Source: Eucalyptus grandis
Taxonomy: Eukaryota; Streptophyta; Magnoliopsida; Myrtales; Myrtaceae
DNA: 64,000 nt
Reading direction: 5' to 3'
Assembly (NCBI RefSeq): GCF_016545825.1
Contig: NC_052620.1
Span: 6,138,001-6,202,000, forward strand
Positions 1 through 12,300 of the stretch are shown here, piece by piece. Below the pieces are notes generated by a model that was not told the DNA's origin, did no database searches, and saw only the letters and a list, made by a program, of their open reading frames with translations. The position numbers were made by a program, and so were the translations under genes. How positions within the stretch are numbered: position 1 is the stretch's first letter; each line of letters starts with the position of its first letter.

Positions 1-299
1 CCTCACCAAACATTGAGTATACATAATAATAGCCCTATCCATTTATCATTATAACATATAACAAACAAAATCAGAAACCCTATCTATTTTGTGGCAAAAT
101 CAGAAAGTAAAACAAAAATAAGTATGTGGGACTGGTCTCACTATAACCCAAAATCTGAAACTATAAGCCAACGTTCTTAATAAGAACAAAAGAAAATGAA
201 AAAGAAAAAAGAAAAACCTATAACAACTAGAAACTAGTAGTAGCTAGAAACTAGAACATTATGTTGAAAGTGAAAGAAACTAAAAACCAAATTAAAAGT

Positions 300-545
300 T
301 AGAAACCAAGTTAATAATATATTAATTTTTATATTAAAAATTAGTATATTATTATAAGACCGGTCCGGTCTAGGTGGGTGGGTGGGTGTTTCCGCCCATG
401 GAATCGAGAACCGAACCGGTACCAATCGATTCCAATAAATTAGAATCGGGAGCCAGACCCGCTCCCTTAGAAACTACCAATTCTAGGCCAGTCCAGTCCA
501 GTTTTAAGCAATTTGGGGATCTTGGTTCTTTTGCACACCCTTACC
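300..545. repeat. Decayed MITE-like sequence
   Basis: The right end, read on the minus strand, starts near 545 with an AAGGGTGTGCAAAAGAACC-type terminus, which resembles the common plant hAT-like MITE end GGGTGTGCA. The interior has repeated CCGGTCCGGTC and CCAGTCCAGTCCAG blocks and an AT-rich palindromic patch (about 300-350). The left boundary is unclear and I saw no target-site duplication. The short ORFs here on both strands look non-coding. Confidence 0.3.
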
Positions 546-2154
546 TGAAACTTTTTTGAGTTAATGTAATTTGACCCCATTATATTGAGTTTTGACGACA
601 CTGAATTTGTTTAAACACCAAATTGGACCCTAATAAAACTTGAAATGTCCAAGTTACAAAAAGAAATACAAAAAAAAAAAAAAAAAGCCCACTCAATTTT
701 GCAAATGCTTAAATAGAATTATAAAAAAAAAAAAAAATCTTTCACATGCTTTCTTTGAGATAAATGAATATAGTCTATATAATGTCAATTTTTTTTAGTT
801 ATTCTTTCCTGCGATCCTATTTTCGAAGATATTTGAACAACTTTAAGAATATTTATGTTGGCTATAAAAATAAGACGATTGCAACCTAAACTCGTATTTG
901 ATTGTACTTTCCTACAACTTATTAGCATGTAATTCGATTTGAAAAATCATGGTGATGTCCTAAATTTTCCATGGACATTGTTCGGCTGCTTTGGAAATGT
1001 TTTATATAGGCCGGGAAATTATCACAAAACAAATTCAGACTAGAGCTAAAAACCGGTGACCCACGTTTGAAGAAAACAAGGACCACAATTTGTTCTTAAT
1101 CCCTAAATTATGGATAGCATATGTTGTTTGATGACACGAATTATCATATGCTGAGTTGAATTTTAAAAAATGATGAATCAACATGTCCATTTTTTTATCC
1201 ATCTATTTTTTAAAATGAAAAGACAAATTAAAGACTTCAAATGCCCCACAGGGAAGCCACATAAGCAAATTCCATAATTTGCTTTTTTTTTTTTTCCGCC
1301 AATCAAACTTATTAGATTGGAAGCCACATCAACAAATTCCATAATTTAATGACAACATTAAACACTTTCATAATATCAAATTTCACATTAAACAAATTAA
1401 AAGTCCAAGGATGACATTGCACATTAAACCCAAATTCTTATTCCATTTGTATCATTTTCTCTTTATCTATCTCATGTTATTCAACTTCGCATTCTTCTGC
1501 AAGTTTCCAAAATGTCCAAGAGCCCATAATTACGCCACCCCAATTGTATCATTTCCGATCAATGTTCTGAATAATCACAGCTCAAATCAAAAGACTCATA
1601 TGATTGTACGACTCAAAATTCATCCGACGAAATTGGTAAAATTGTTAGAATTCACTAACCTTGCAACTAGACTGAATTTAGATGGGCTTTTCCCCTAATC
1701 TATTCGATTGCCCTATGGAAAAACAAACCAATTTGATGAAATCAAATGAACCATTTGCAGTATTGACGAAGACGTGTTTAAAAAACGAACTATAATTTGG
1801 TTATTTTATGTGTTATTGGTGTTGATCTGTTAAAAGTGCAATGGGCTGTGACTATTGTCATCTTTGTTCCTAGTTCGTGTTCGAACGGTATTAGAAACTA
1901 TAATTACATTTATATTCTCGTTGGTTTTTTTTTTCCAACACTTGACGTATTTAAATTGGGTTTATAATCGGTTATATAAAAAAGATAAATAGATTTAATA
2001 TGCAGAAATAATATCTCCTTTTAAGGAAACCAATTATGCTTCTTCTTTTTTAGTTGTTGATGATCAACACCTTAAACAAACTATTAACTATCACTTTCAA
2101 TAATAAAATAATACAGACACGAATGCTCATTTGGAACCTAGATTTACTTTTTAG
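546..2154. other. AT-rich intergenic stretch
   Basis: I see no gene. There are poly-A and poly-T runs and a 95-codon open frame at 1411-1698 with no recognisable domain and AT-biased composition; I regard that frame as chance. Confidence 0.5.
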
Positions 2155-2350
2155 GATCCGTTTATTTCATGGAAAAAAATGAATGGTCAATGAAAAGTAC
2201 TTTTGCTATCGATAATAATTTATATTTAATCAATTTTAAGGTTGATAATAATATTTTTCATTCATTCATTTTATAGGTAATGTAATAAATAATTTTTTGA
2301 AAAAATTTATTTCAAATCATGAGCTTTTTGTCAAATGAATGCACCTTTAA
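2155..2350. repeat. Small MITE-like inverted repeat
   Basis: The left end (GGATCCGTTTATTTCATGG) and the inverse of the right end (GGTGCATTCATTTGAC) are related imperfect inverted repeats with an AT-rich interior. The ends resemble those of the clearer MITE at 40987-41240, so this may be an older copy of the same hAT-like group. Confidence 0.35.
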
Positions 2351-4180
2351 GACGATGAAATGATCTACATACAATTTTCTACGAAATAGTTGAAAGAAAC
2401 AGGAAAGAGAGAGAAGTGGGGGGGTGTACATTTAAGAAATGGGCTAGGGCTTAACACCCGTTGAGCCCCATGTTCTTCACCGAGGTTCATGGCCCCTCCA
2501 AAAGAGAGATTTCATTTCAATCTTGGGAAAAATGGGTTCAATCTCATTGTCGATTAATACATACATTTTGCTATCCTCGACCAAAGCCCTTGAAAAACCT
2601 TTTCCCTTAAAGCGTGACTCATCTTAAAAAGGAAAAAAACCATTTCGATTCGTAAAGATTGAGTTCTAAAACTTGTGGAATTGGTGCAGTGTAGGGTACT
2701 TGTCAGGTTTTGATCATTTTTGCATAGGGTACTTGTTAGGTTTCGATGATTTTGCATGACGATAAATGTGACGTTGCGCCTAATTGATTCGATGACTGAT
2801 TGTTTGTTTTCTTCGTTTCGATTTCGTAATTCATTTTGTTTTTTTCCTTCCTATTTTGTTCCCTTCTGTCTTGAAATACTGATTTCAAACAGAGGTCCAC
2901 CGCTTCCGTCCTGCTGCGCCCTTGCAGTGCGGATCCCTCCACATCTGGCCACCACCATTAACGTCTCTCTCTCTCTCTCTTGCCGACACACACATGGGTT
3001 CTCTCTCTCTCTCTCTCTCTCTCTCTCCAGAGTTGATGTACTTACAAATCCAAATTTGGCATTCATAACACATTTATTCTAAATTATTTTTTATCTAGCA
3101 AAAAATCTTAAATTAGTATCATAAATTTAACCAAATTAATTTCATCTGACAAAAAATACCAAACTGACATTCCTAATTATACCCTAGCATGTGTGAATTC
3201 ATGTATGATCTGTCATTTTCCACATTAGATTCGTTATGCAAATGTCTGGATATTAAAAGGAGAGTAGATTCGGATTAGAGGTACAAATTTGGATCTTTTT
3301 TTTATATATTTTATAAGATGAAAATTAATTTTGATCAAATATGTCTTGGATTATCAATTTGGGATTTTTAATGGGTGGTGAGCTTTTTTGTTATAATCAC
3401 AAATAATATGGTAAATTGAAAATAAATATTTGATATGACAAAATGTATGTGTAGTAATATAAATGTGGTTTTAAATTCATGAGGAATCATAATTGACTAC
3501 TAAATTGATATTTATTATATTAACTCTAATTTTAGGCTATTTGAGAGTCATGATGTTTTTCTCCCTCGTTACATATGTCATGCATACGACAAACAATGTA
3601 ATATATAATATTACAGTTATTACTTAAACCAATTAGCATTATAGTTATTACAGTCATATGACATTACAGAGCAATGACTACTGCACTACAATTTTATTTC
3701 ATTGTTGCAGTCAAACAGACTATAAATTACCTTCAAGAGTAAAAATAATTGATAGAAGCTTCTCTTCAACTTAGAATTAAGCTAAAACGGAAAAAAAAAA
3801 AAAAAAAAATCTTCTCGACAATATTTAAAATATTGTCCACATTAAAAATTTCAAAGAAAACCCAGGTGTACTCGAGCGTTGATATCCGTATATTGTCAAA
3901 TTTTCAACTATCTAAGACTAACCACAGCTAAGAAGAGTGTATCACAAGATTTAAACTAAGTAAAATGGAAAAAATGACATGCCCATCTATCTCTAAATAT
4001 GCATATTTTTTCAAATTTATTTCCATTTTTTTTATTTACCACTTGGGATTTCGATTTTAGGGTTTGAATATTGAATTCGTACTCATTATTCATTACTAAA
4101 ATAACGTCAGAAATTCTATGATAACCCATGGATTGTGTCAAGATCTGGAGTTCTCTTGGCAACAATGTCCTTCCTTCCCT
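2351..4180. other. Intergenic, with (CT)n microsatellites
   Basis: There is no supportable gene. Two CT microsatellites lie at about 2964-2981 and 3000-3028. The open frames on both strands around 2.7-3.1 kb cross these repeats and are low-complexity artefacts. Confidence 0.5.
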
Positions 4181-4187
4181 CCCTTCG

Positions 4188-4215
4188 TTGACTTGTCAAC
4201 AGCCTAAAAGTCAAC
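4188..4215. promoter_or_regulatory. Cluster of three W-box cores
   Basis: TTGAC cores (WRKY binding sites in plants) occur at 4188-4193 (+), 4195-4199 (-) and 4210-4214 (-), two of them forming a palindromic pair. No gene was found immediately beside them, so any function is uncertain. Confidence 0.3.
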
Positions 4216-4359
4216 ACAGCTTCTGGCGTACTCTCCCTCGTGCAGTGCCGTCCAGTTGCGCACCAGATGGAATATAAATATCTACATTTATACTTTAAAA
4301 ATAAACATAATCGGTTAAAAAAATTTAAAATATAAATTCGCGGTACTTGAACAAAAAAT

Positions 4360-4870
4360 AAAAGCTGGCGCTCGGCTGTCCACCTGCCCGGGCATCACCC
4401 GTCTCGTCAAAGAGGGAATCGGGCAGGCCCACGCCCCTGCCCGCCAGGGCTGCCCGGGGACAATGATTTTTCCATTTTTAGTTTTTAATTTTTCTCTCAC
4501 TTCCCGTCCAAGTAAAGAGCCCCCCCCCACCCGCGCCACCGCCAGCTGTACCCGCGACAAAGTCCCAGTCATCGGCCCAATCAATCACCGTCAATCCTGC
4601 GCGGGGCCCCACCCACCGGACTGGGAAATCCCCTGGTCCTACCCGTACGCGATCGCTGCCCACCGTCACATGCGGCTCCACGTGGCGCGTCCCCATTCGA
4701 GGGACCGCCCCCGCGGGGGGCCCCCTCTCGTGATGATGCCGGGTTCGAGTTTAAGTGATTGATTTAATGATGATGGTGGTAGGAGATTATTAGCGAGGTG
4801 GCGGGGAGGAGGCGCCGCCACGTGGCGCGAGACGAGTGGAGGAATGTGAAAAGGTAGGGGAGGGACACGA
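4360..4870. other. GC-rich island with two G-boxes, no recognised gene
   Basis: A sharply GC-rich block in an AT-rich setting. It holds two identical palindromic G-boxes CCACGTGG (4678-4685 and 4818-4825), each followed by CGCG. Overlapping open frames on both strands (4315-4762) are proline/glycine/arginine-rich with no recognisable domain. It could be a promoter or first-exon relic of a lost gene, or a captured GC-rich fragment. I cannot assign it. Confidence 0.35.
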
Positions 4871-6260
4871 TGCGATGATTAGCGACTGGAAATCTGAAAA
4901 GCTTTGCCTTGCGCTCACGTTGTAAGCTGGAGAGCATTTGAACGTGAAGCTTCTTTGCAACGAAGGAAAAGCCTAACCCGTTGTGTTACACGTGTTAGTT
5001 TCGGAGAAGACTCATGATTTCTTTCTCGTGGCTGCTTTTCGTGACCCTCTTTTTTTTTTTCAAAAAAAAAAAAAAAATTTGGGGTTTGTAATTTGACGAT
5101 TTCTTGGTTTATATTTTATGAAAACAATGGAGGGTTGTATTTATGATGTCGTTGGAATTAGATCATACCCTCCGTTTGAGGAAAAAGTAAATACTTTGGA
5201 GTTAAGGATTCCCGTTTTACTAAATTTGTAAAAACTAATTGGGTTATGATGTAATCCATACTTTGATTTTCTTTTTCATTTTATGATTGAGTGTTTAGAT
5301 TTTTTTTTATACCTCACTTATTGAAATTTGGCTCAATTCGAGGTTCTCTTTGAATAAATCACTAAAGTAGTTGAGGAGACTTGCCTACTTGGCAAAAGTT
5401 AAGTCCAATTATTGACCCGGCACATTTACAAAGTTAGAAATCGTGTTATTTTCTTAAAGTGTTGATGGGCAACGAGGAGGAGAGAGACTTGCAATGCCTT
5501 TATAGACATTGCATTGTTTGGAGTGGTCATATCGAATATTGATGTTGACAGTTGAAATTTAACGTTAGTTGTCAATTTGACATTTCTTTGTTTACTTTTT
5601 TGAATGGAGGTCTCGTATTGATCTGAATTTGAAATGTCAAGGTACATGATAAAAGAAATAAAAAGTATAGATGCTTAATTTTCAAAAAATAGAAATTCAA
5701 GTATTTATCGTATCATAACTCTCAAAAAATTATGAGTTTTGCTTCATTTTTCGCCAGGCACATCGGATTGCATAAATCATATTAGATCTATGGTAACCTA
5801 AGGCTATAAGACTAGCCAAAATGGGCATACAAGCTTGATTACACTTTTTTTTTCATCGGTCTAGACCCTAGATTAGAGAGCTTGATTAATTACATGGACA
5901 ATTAATTATTTTATCCTCCTTTTGGAGTTGGGGACAGATGCTAACGATTGGTCATCGAGTTTTTTCCGATGCCTTTTAGTACTCAATCAAAGGAGGAGGC
6001 GTTCTTACGTCGCAATCATCCCAAGAAGTATTTTAACCCCAAAAGAAAATAAAAATATAAAGAATGCAAAAAAAAAAGAGAAAATCATCATGAAAAGTAA
6101 TCACAAGCCTAGGTCAAATTAATAAGTCGCATGTGAGCGGGGGAGGACGAGGGCCCCAGGTACTTTATACATTTATTAATTAAAAACAAATAAATAAATA
6201 AATAATAGGGGTGGGTATTTCGCGCGACCCCTTGAGCCACCGACAGTTTCCGGCACGTAA
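4871..6260. other. Intergenic stretch
   Basis: AT-rich with no gene or clear repeat boundary recognised. Short open frames at 5426-5647 and 5922-6122 have no homology that I recognise. Confidence 0.45.
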
Positions 6261-6681
6261 TTGACGAAATTGCCATTGGCCGGATACGAGATCGCTGGGG
6301 CATACATGGGTACTCGAAATGGCAATTAATTCTCAGATACAACTAGTACGGAAAACGGAAAATCGAAGAGCTTGGTTGAGAATCATGGTATAGCTCGTGA
6401 GCCGAAGTTATGATACGCCCTATTTAATTGCCAAAAAGGTGAAATTCGATGTCTAATTCAATGGATTGACGAAATTGCCCTTGATCGGGCATGAGATCGC
6501 GAGGGCCGAAGGAGGGGCATACCTGTCCACTTGAAATGGCAATTAATTTTGAGATATTGCTAGTACGGAACATGAAAACTTGAAAAGGTTGGTTTAGAGA
6601 TTATGGCATTGCTTATGAAGCACAAGTCGAGATACCCTTTGTTCAATTGCCAAAAATGTGAAATTCAATGCCTAAATTAGG
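6261..6681. repeat. Two-copy tandem duplication, about 205 bp per unit
   Basis: Copy 1 starts at 6261 with TTGACGAAATTGCC and runs to 6465. Copy 2 starts at 6466 with the same words and runs to about 6681. Shared landmarks in the same order are GAGATCGC, GGGGCATAC, GAAATGGCAATTAATT, CTAGTACGGAA, ATTGCCAAAAA and GTGAAATTC. The copies have diverged by many substitutions, so the duplication is not recent. Confidence 0.75.
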
Positions 6682-7425
6682 TCAATTCGTCCATAGTCCA
6701 TACTCACAAGAAAAACCAACTCAAAATCTATGATGTGGTGTTGCCTATGGTCTAGATGTAGATGCACAACCACCTTCTTTGATGGGTGCATTTTTTGGTT
6801 GGGGTAGGGGACCGGGATCGGATTAGGATTGTGAAATCGAAACCTAGATTGCCTCCTCAAACACATTATTCACATTAATGGCCGACGAAGACATTGCTTA
6901 GTACGGGGCGAAAAAGGGCAGTGAAAACCCGCCCACGCCGAGCAGCTCCATGGCCAGATCGCTCCACCGGCCGTCCATCCGGCGGCAAGCTCCTTCCACC
7001 GACAGCACCAATTTCAATGGAAGTTCAAAAGAAAGGCAATCCCAACGTGGGCAAATTGCAAGGGCAAAACATCATCATGGCTTTTCGCTAGGTTTCGACC
7101 CAGACAATTCACATAAATTAAAAAAAAAAAAAAAAACCAGGACAATTCAAGAGATAGAGAGAGAAAGAGAGAGATTAAAAAAGAAATGGCGAACCCAAAA
7201 AAAAAGGTGTCAATGATAAAAAGAACTAGAAGTCTCCTAGAGAAGAGAGAAACGACCCGCCTCTCCCATGTGCGGATCGATATGATAAAAGGGGTTTTTG
7301 ACCGAGCGCGGTTATAAAATTGGAACCGAGCTTTAATTCTTGTCTGCCGACACGTCATCGGTAAATTTAATAAACCCCCATGCGTCGTCCGGAATCTCTA
7401 ACCCCTCTCTATAAAAAAACAAATG

Positions 7426-7980
7426 CCTCCCGGCGAAATTGTGAAAACGAAGCATCAACCACCCCAATAAATAAATGAACCATAATTATTATAATAAAAA
7501 CAATTTATTATTATTATTAGGATTGATATAACTGAAAACCCAAGTTAATATATTTATAATAAATTTAAAAATTATCTTTTCGCTATAAAAATCATAAATT
7601 GATAGATATATAAAAACTTTACCCTCTATTAATTTTTTTTATTAAGTCGGGTTAATACTATAAAAATTATAAATCGGTATATTTATGACAAATAAAAGAT
7701 AAAATCTCAAATCTTATTAAAATTTAACAGAAAATAATTGAGTTAAATTATCATAAATATATTAATTTATAATTTTTTTATGGTTAAAAAAATTAATTTG
7801 AGATGGATTTATCACACATGTACTTATTTGAAATTTTTTACGCTATTAGCCGAAAAATAAATGTGGTTCAAAAATAAATGCCGGCCGATGAAATTGCGAA
7901 AATGAAACACGAACTACCCCAATAAATAAAACAAGTCATCCCGACAAAAACAATTCACTATTATCATTATTAATATTATA
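7426..7980. repeat. Direct repeat flanking an AT-rich insert
   Basis: About 95 bp at 7426-7520 is repeated in the same orientation at 7874-7980. Shared words are GAAATTG, GAAAA, CCCCAATAAATAAA, ACAATT and an ATT-rich tail. The roughly 350 bp between them is AT-rich with several partly inverted TATAAAAATTATAAAT-like words. It may be an element flanked by duplicated host DNA or a pair of related MITEs. Confidence 0.5.
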
Positions 7981-7989
7981 AAATCTGGG

Positions 7990-8266
7990 CAAATAATTAT
8001 GGTCGTGGTCCCGCTTCATTTACACGAACACGGACCGACACTCAGATCTGGAAACCGCGAAACCGAAGCGGAAACGGAAACGGCGCGCGCGCGCTGGCTG
8101 GCTTGCTTGCTTTCGGGGGGGTCAACGCGGAACTTAACGGTCAAACCCGGCCGTCCGCCCGCCCGCGAAACGGACTCGGCTGCACAGCGCCGGGAGCATC
8201 TCGTCTCGCGAGAAATTCGCGAGAAAACCAAACCCCCGAACACCAACCCGTACGTTGTCATATTTT

Positions 8267-8297
<31 letters not shown>

Positions 8298-9398
8298 GGG
8301 AAGTAGGATCTGCTCACGCGGGAATTAAATATCCTGTCACCTCTTTCTCTCTCTATCTCTAGGATTGTGTGTGTCCGATACGCGTTTTCTCTCTCCTCGC
8401 CTCCGCGTCATCATCTCCTCCCCGACCGTCGCTCTTTCTCTCTCTAAAAGGAGAGTTTCCCCACTCGGGCTGGGCTGCTTTGCTTTGCTTTGCTTTGCTT
8501 TCACTTCGTGACTTTTCTCTCACTAGAATCGCGGAAAATTTTAAAAAAAGAAAAGAAAAAGAAAGGAAAGAAAAATGGGGGAAGAAAATGGGGGAAGAGA
8601 AAAGAGAAAAAAAGGAAAGACGCGACAGCCAGAACCCAAAAACCCCAGCCCGGAATCGCCATTAAAGCGCCCTTAAATTAATTCCCCATCTCCTCCTCCC
8701 AAAAAATAAAACTGAAATCCCCCTCTCTCTCTCTCTACTTTCTCTCACTACCAACTCGACCTTCCTCCTCCTGTTTTTTTTTTTTTTTTTTTGGGTTTTT
8801 GTCGTGGCCGGTGGGGGCACCCAGCCCAGCGCCACCACCACATTGTGGTCCCCACCTCCTTCTCTCTCTATGACTGACTTTTCTCATTCTCTCTCTCTAT
8901 CTCTTCTGGAGTCTCGATTAGATTGGATTCACTCGTACAACAAGCACCAGCACATCTCTGCATCTGCTCCTCCCTCCTCTCACTCCTCCCCACTTCCCTT
9001 CCCTTCCCTTCCCTGTCACGCCTCTCTCTCTCTCTCTCTCTAGACGCTCGCGAATACGCAGGCGAGACCCATTTCCTCCCTTCCTTTCTCTCTGTGTGAA
9101 TCTACCCGTCTAAAAAAGGCTGTCCGCAGCACATTGATCGAGATCGAGAGCGCAGCAGAGCATCCCCCGCTCGACAAGCATTCTCCCCCGCCAGATCGGC
9201 CGCTGCATTCCTCGTCGTAGAGGGGGAGGCAGCCTTTCTTGGTGGGTGGCTCCGGGCGGCAATGCGGAGATCCGGGTCTGTTCTGAAGAGCTGAGACTGC
9301 TGCTGGGTTTCTCTTCTTTCTTTCCTTTCTTGTGCCGTTCGCTTCCTTACGTTCTTGTCGGTGGTGGGTGAGTCGGGTTCTCTCGTTCTGGTCCCGCC
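7990..9398 (+). promoter_or_regulatory. CesA upstream region and pyrimidine-rich 5' leader
   Basis: The region directly upstream of the CesA start changes from AT-rich to GC-rich near 8.0 kb. It contains a (GA)13 run at about 8271-8297, a (CTTTG)5 run near 8477-8501, a (CCCTT)n run near 8994-9018 and a CT tract near 9021-9042. Dense CT tracts are typical of plant core promoters (Y patches) and 5' leaders. The transcription start cannot be fixed from sequence; a TTAAATAT word near 8326 is a weak TATA candidate. Short open frames here are leader or chance sequence. Confidence 0.55.
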
Positions 9399-12300
9399 AT
9401 GAACACTGGAGGGAGGCTCATCGCCGGGTCGCACAACCGGAACGAGTTCGTGCTCATCAATGCCGATGAGAGTTCACGGGTAACTCTCCTCTTTCCTTTC
9501 TTTCTTTCTTTCTCGTGTCGGTGTCGGTGGCGGATCGATTCGCTGTTTCTTTCGATTTCTTGGTGGGCTGTTGGACTGGCCGAAGTGGGGATTCGGAGGG
9601 CTGGCGTGATAAACTTAGGAGATTCGTCTTACGTGGGAATCTGCTGCTGTACTTGCTTGTAGGGTTTTTTTTTTTTCTTGAGAGATTTTCGTGCTTCCGG
9701 TTGCAAATCTGTTGATTTTGATTGCATTGCGTGGGGTTGGTTTCTTTCTGAGGAGCTGTGGTCTTGTAATGTGCTCTGTCGTGAGAGTTAGTTTTGTTCT
9801 AGGGAGGTAAATTGCTACCGACAAAGTGGGTTTCTCCTGATGCGACTTTGCGGCTTTGAGGGACGAGGGAGCAAAGCTCCCTCTCTCAATTCAGTCGGTT
9901 TCGCTTCGGTTACTTTGGTGTTTTCGCCAATTAAATTATGCGCATTGTGCCTTTCTTGTTTTCAGTTGACCACGTTCGTCTCCGGGGTATGCGGATTTTC
10001 ATATGCAGTCGAAAGTTTGGATTGCTTTGGTTGGTCGGTCAGTCGGTGGTTGGGTGCTGAAGATGTTTTTGTAAAAAGATCAGTTGGCCTGGAAATCTGG
10101 AACGTAAATAGCTAATGCTTCTAGGGTTCTACCTTAATTAATGGGCATGACGATTCTGCTATCTCAGCCTTTTAATTTGCGAGGTTGTGTGATGTGGAGC
10201 TTACTGAAACCAAGAATGTGGGTTGTTCTTTGTTCCTGCTAGTTCGATAAATTTATGACCTAGTGCCTGAAACCAAGAATGCACATAATATCGAGGAGGG
10301 TGCGCTGAAGGAATGAGTGTGTAGACAGGTCATAATAACCTCTTAGAAAATAGGGATCTGAAATCCGAACTAGAAGAGGCATCTGTATGTGAATTTCTGG
10401 TTCCTCAAGATTTTCTTACTTAATTCAGATAAACTGATGGATCCGTATGTTCTTGGAGAACCATTCCTTTCCAATTGATCAATACGAGAGTCTTAATTGA
10501 TTCTTTTGAGTTAATGTGTTGTTTGTGTGCACGACATTGGCCATTTTAGTCTTGCTTTATCAACTTGATGAGTGAGGATGCGCCGCTTCTGGATGTGGTT
10601 GTCTTTGAAGACCCCGGCACTAATGCAATGTTTATGTTTTTGCAGATCAAATCTGTGAAAGAACTGAGCGGGCAAATATGTCAGATATGTGGGGATGAAG
10701 TGGAGATAGCAGACGGCGAGCTCTTCGTTGCCTGTAATGAATGTGCTTTTCCAGTGTGTCGGCCTTGCTATGAGTATGAGAGAAGAGAAGGAAATCAGGC
10801 CTGCCCGCAATGTAAAACTAGATACAAGCGCCTCAAAGGTGAGATATTCTTCCGCATTTCTCAATAAATAAATCCCCTGAAGTATGGTCAGTTTGGTTGA
10901 TGAAGTGATCTTGTTATTGTTATTCAATTTTCAGGCAGTCCGAGGGTCGAAGGCGATGAGGAAGAAGATGACATTGATGATTTGGACAATGAGTTCGATT
11001 ATGACCCTTCGGATCCTCAGCATGTCGCTGAGAAAACGTTCTCTTCACGGCTTAATTATGGCCGTGGTGCCCATCGGAACGCATCTGGAATGCCCACTGA
11101 CGTTGAATCCTCTCCGCTTAGTTCACAAATTCCTCTCTTGACATATGGCCAAGAGGTCTCTCCCTCCCTCCTCTCTCTCTCTCTCTCTCTCTCTCAGAGA
11201 CACACAGGCACACAGGGAAGAAAGGGGATCTGCTGTCTCGCATAATGTTAGGTCTGTTTTAGATGATGCATCATGATGATGTCTTTTACTTGTTGTAGGA
11301 TGCTGAGATTTCTCCTGATCAACACGCTCTTATTGTTCCCCCTGCCACGGGTCATGCATATAGAGTTCATCCGATGCCATATCCGGATTCTTCTAATCCT
11401 CGTGAGTCATTTCCCAAAAACTTTTGTTGTTGATATTTCTAATTAGCTCAAAACTGAATGGAGTGCTTCCGTGTTTCTAGTTCATCCCAGACCAATGGCC
11501 CCCGAGAAAGACATCACACTGTATGGGTACGGAAGCGTGGCATGGAAGGACAAAATGGAGAAGTGGCGGAAAAAGCAAAACGAGAAGCTTCAGGTTGTTA
11601 AACATGAAGGAGCAGGTGATGGTGGAGACTTTGGCAGTGACGAATTGGATGATCCCGACTTGCCCATGTACTATTCTCTTTTCATTATTTTCTGAAGCTT
11701 GATTTTCTATTTTGGATAGTTTCATTTGGTTTTTCTGTTGTGTTCTCTTTGTTGGGTTGACGATCTTTGTAACCAAAAGGTTGGGTTACCGATAGAGGTC
11801 AACTGTGCACCCCTTACTTATTCGAGTGTGCAACTTTACAAGAGACTGTGAGACTGAACGATCAGGAATTACGGTGCAGCCGTTACCTATTTACAATACA
11901 CATTAAATCACTGAAGAAATCTATGGTTATAAACAACATTAGTCATTGGCATTTGTAATTGGTAATTGTGAGATTGCTGTATCACCTGATTTTCTTGTGA
12001 TGAATTATTACACAATCTTGTAATATGTAGTCCTTCAGGTCACATATAATTTGTCTTCTTGAAGGGAGACATAAGTGGTAAATATGATGCGATGCTTTAG
12101 TCTCGGGACATGAATGTCGATTATCATTTATTTTTTACTTGTTTTACATGACTTCATAGCTCTAATAACTTTTTGTTTAGTAGTACTCACAAGATTTCCC
12201 TTTTGCACATTATCAGGATGGATGAAGGGAGACAGCCTCTTTCAAGGAAGTTACCCATTCCTTCGAGCAAGATAAATCCATACAGATTACTAATTATCCT

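Noticed and set aside
1411..1698. 95-codon open frame
   Set aside because: AT-rich, no domain, no splice or promoter context.
4315..4762. Overlapping frames in the GC island
   Set aside because: Open because of high GC on both strands; no domain, no start or splice context. Kept only as an unexplained GC island.
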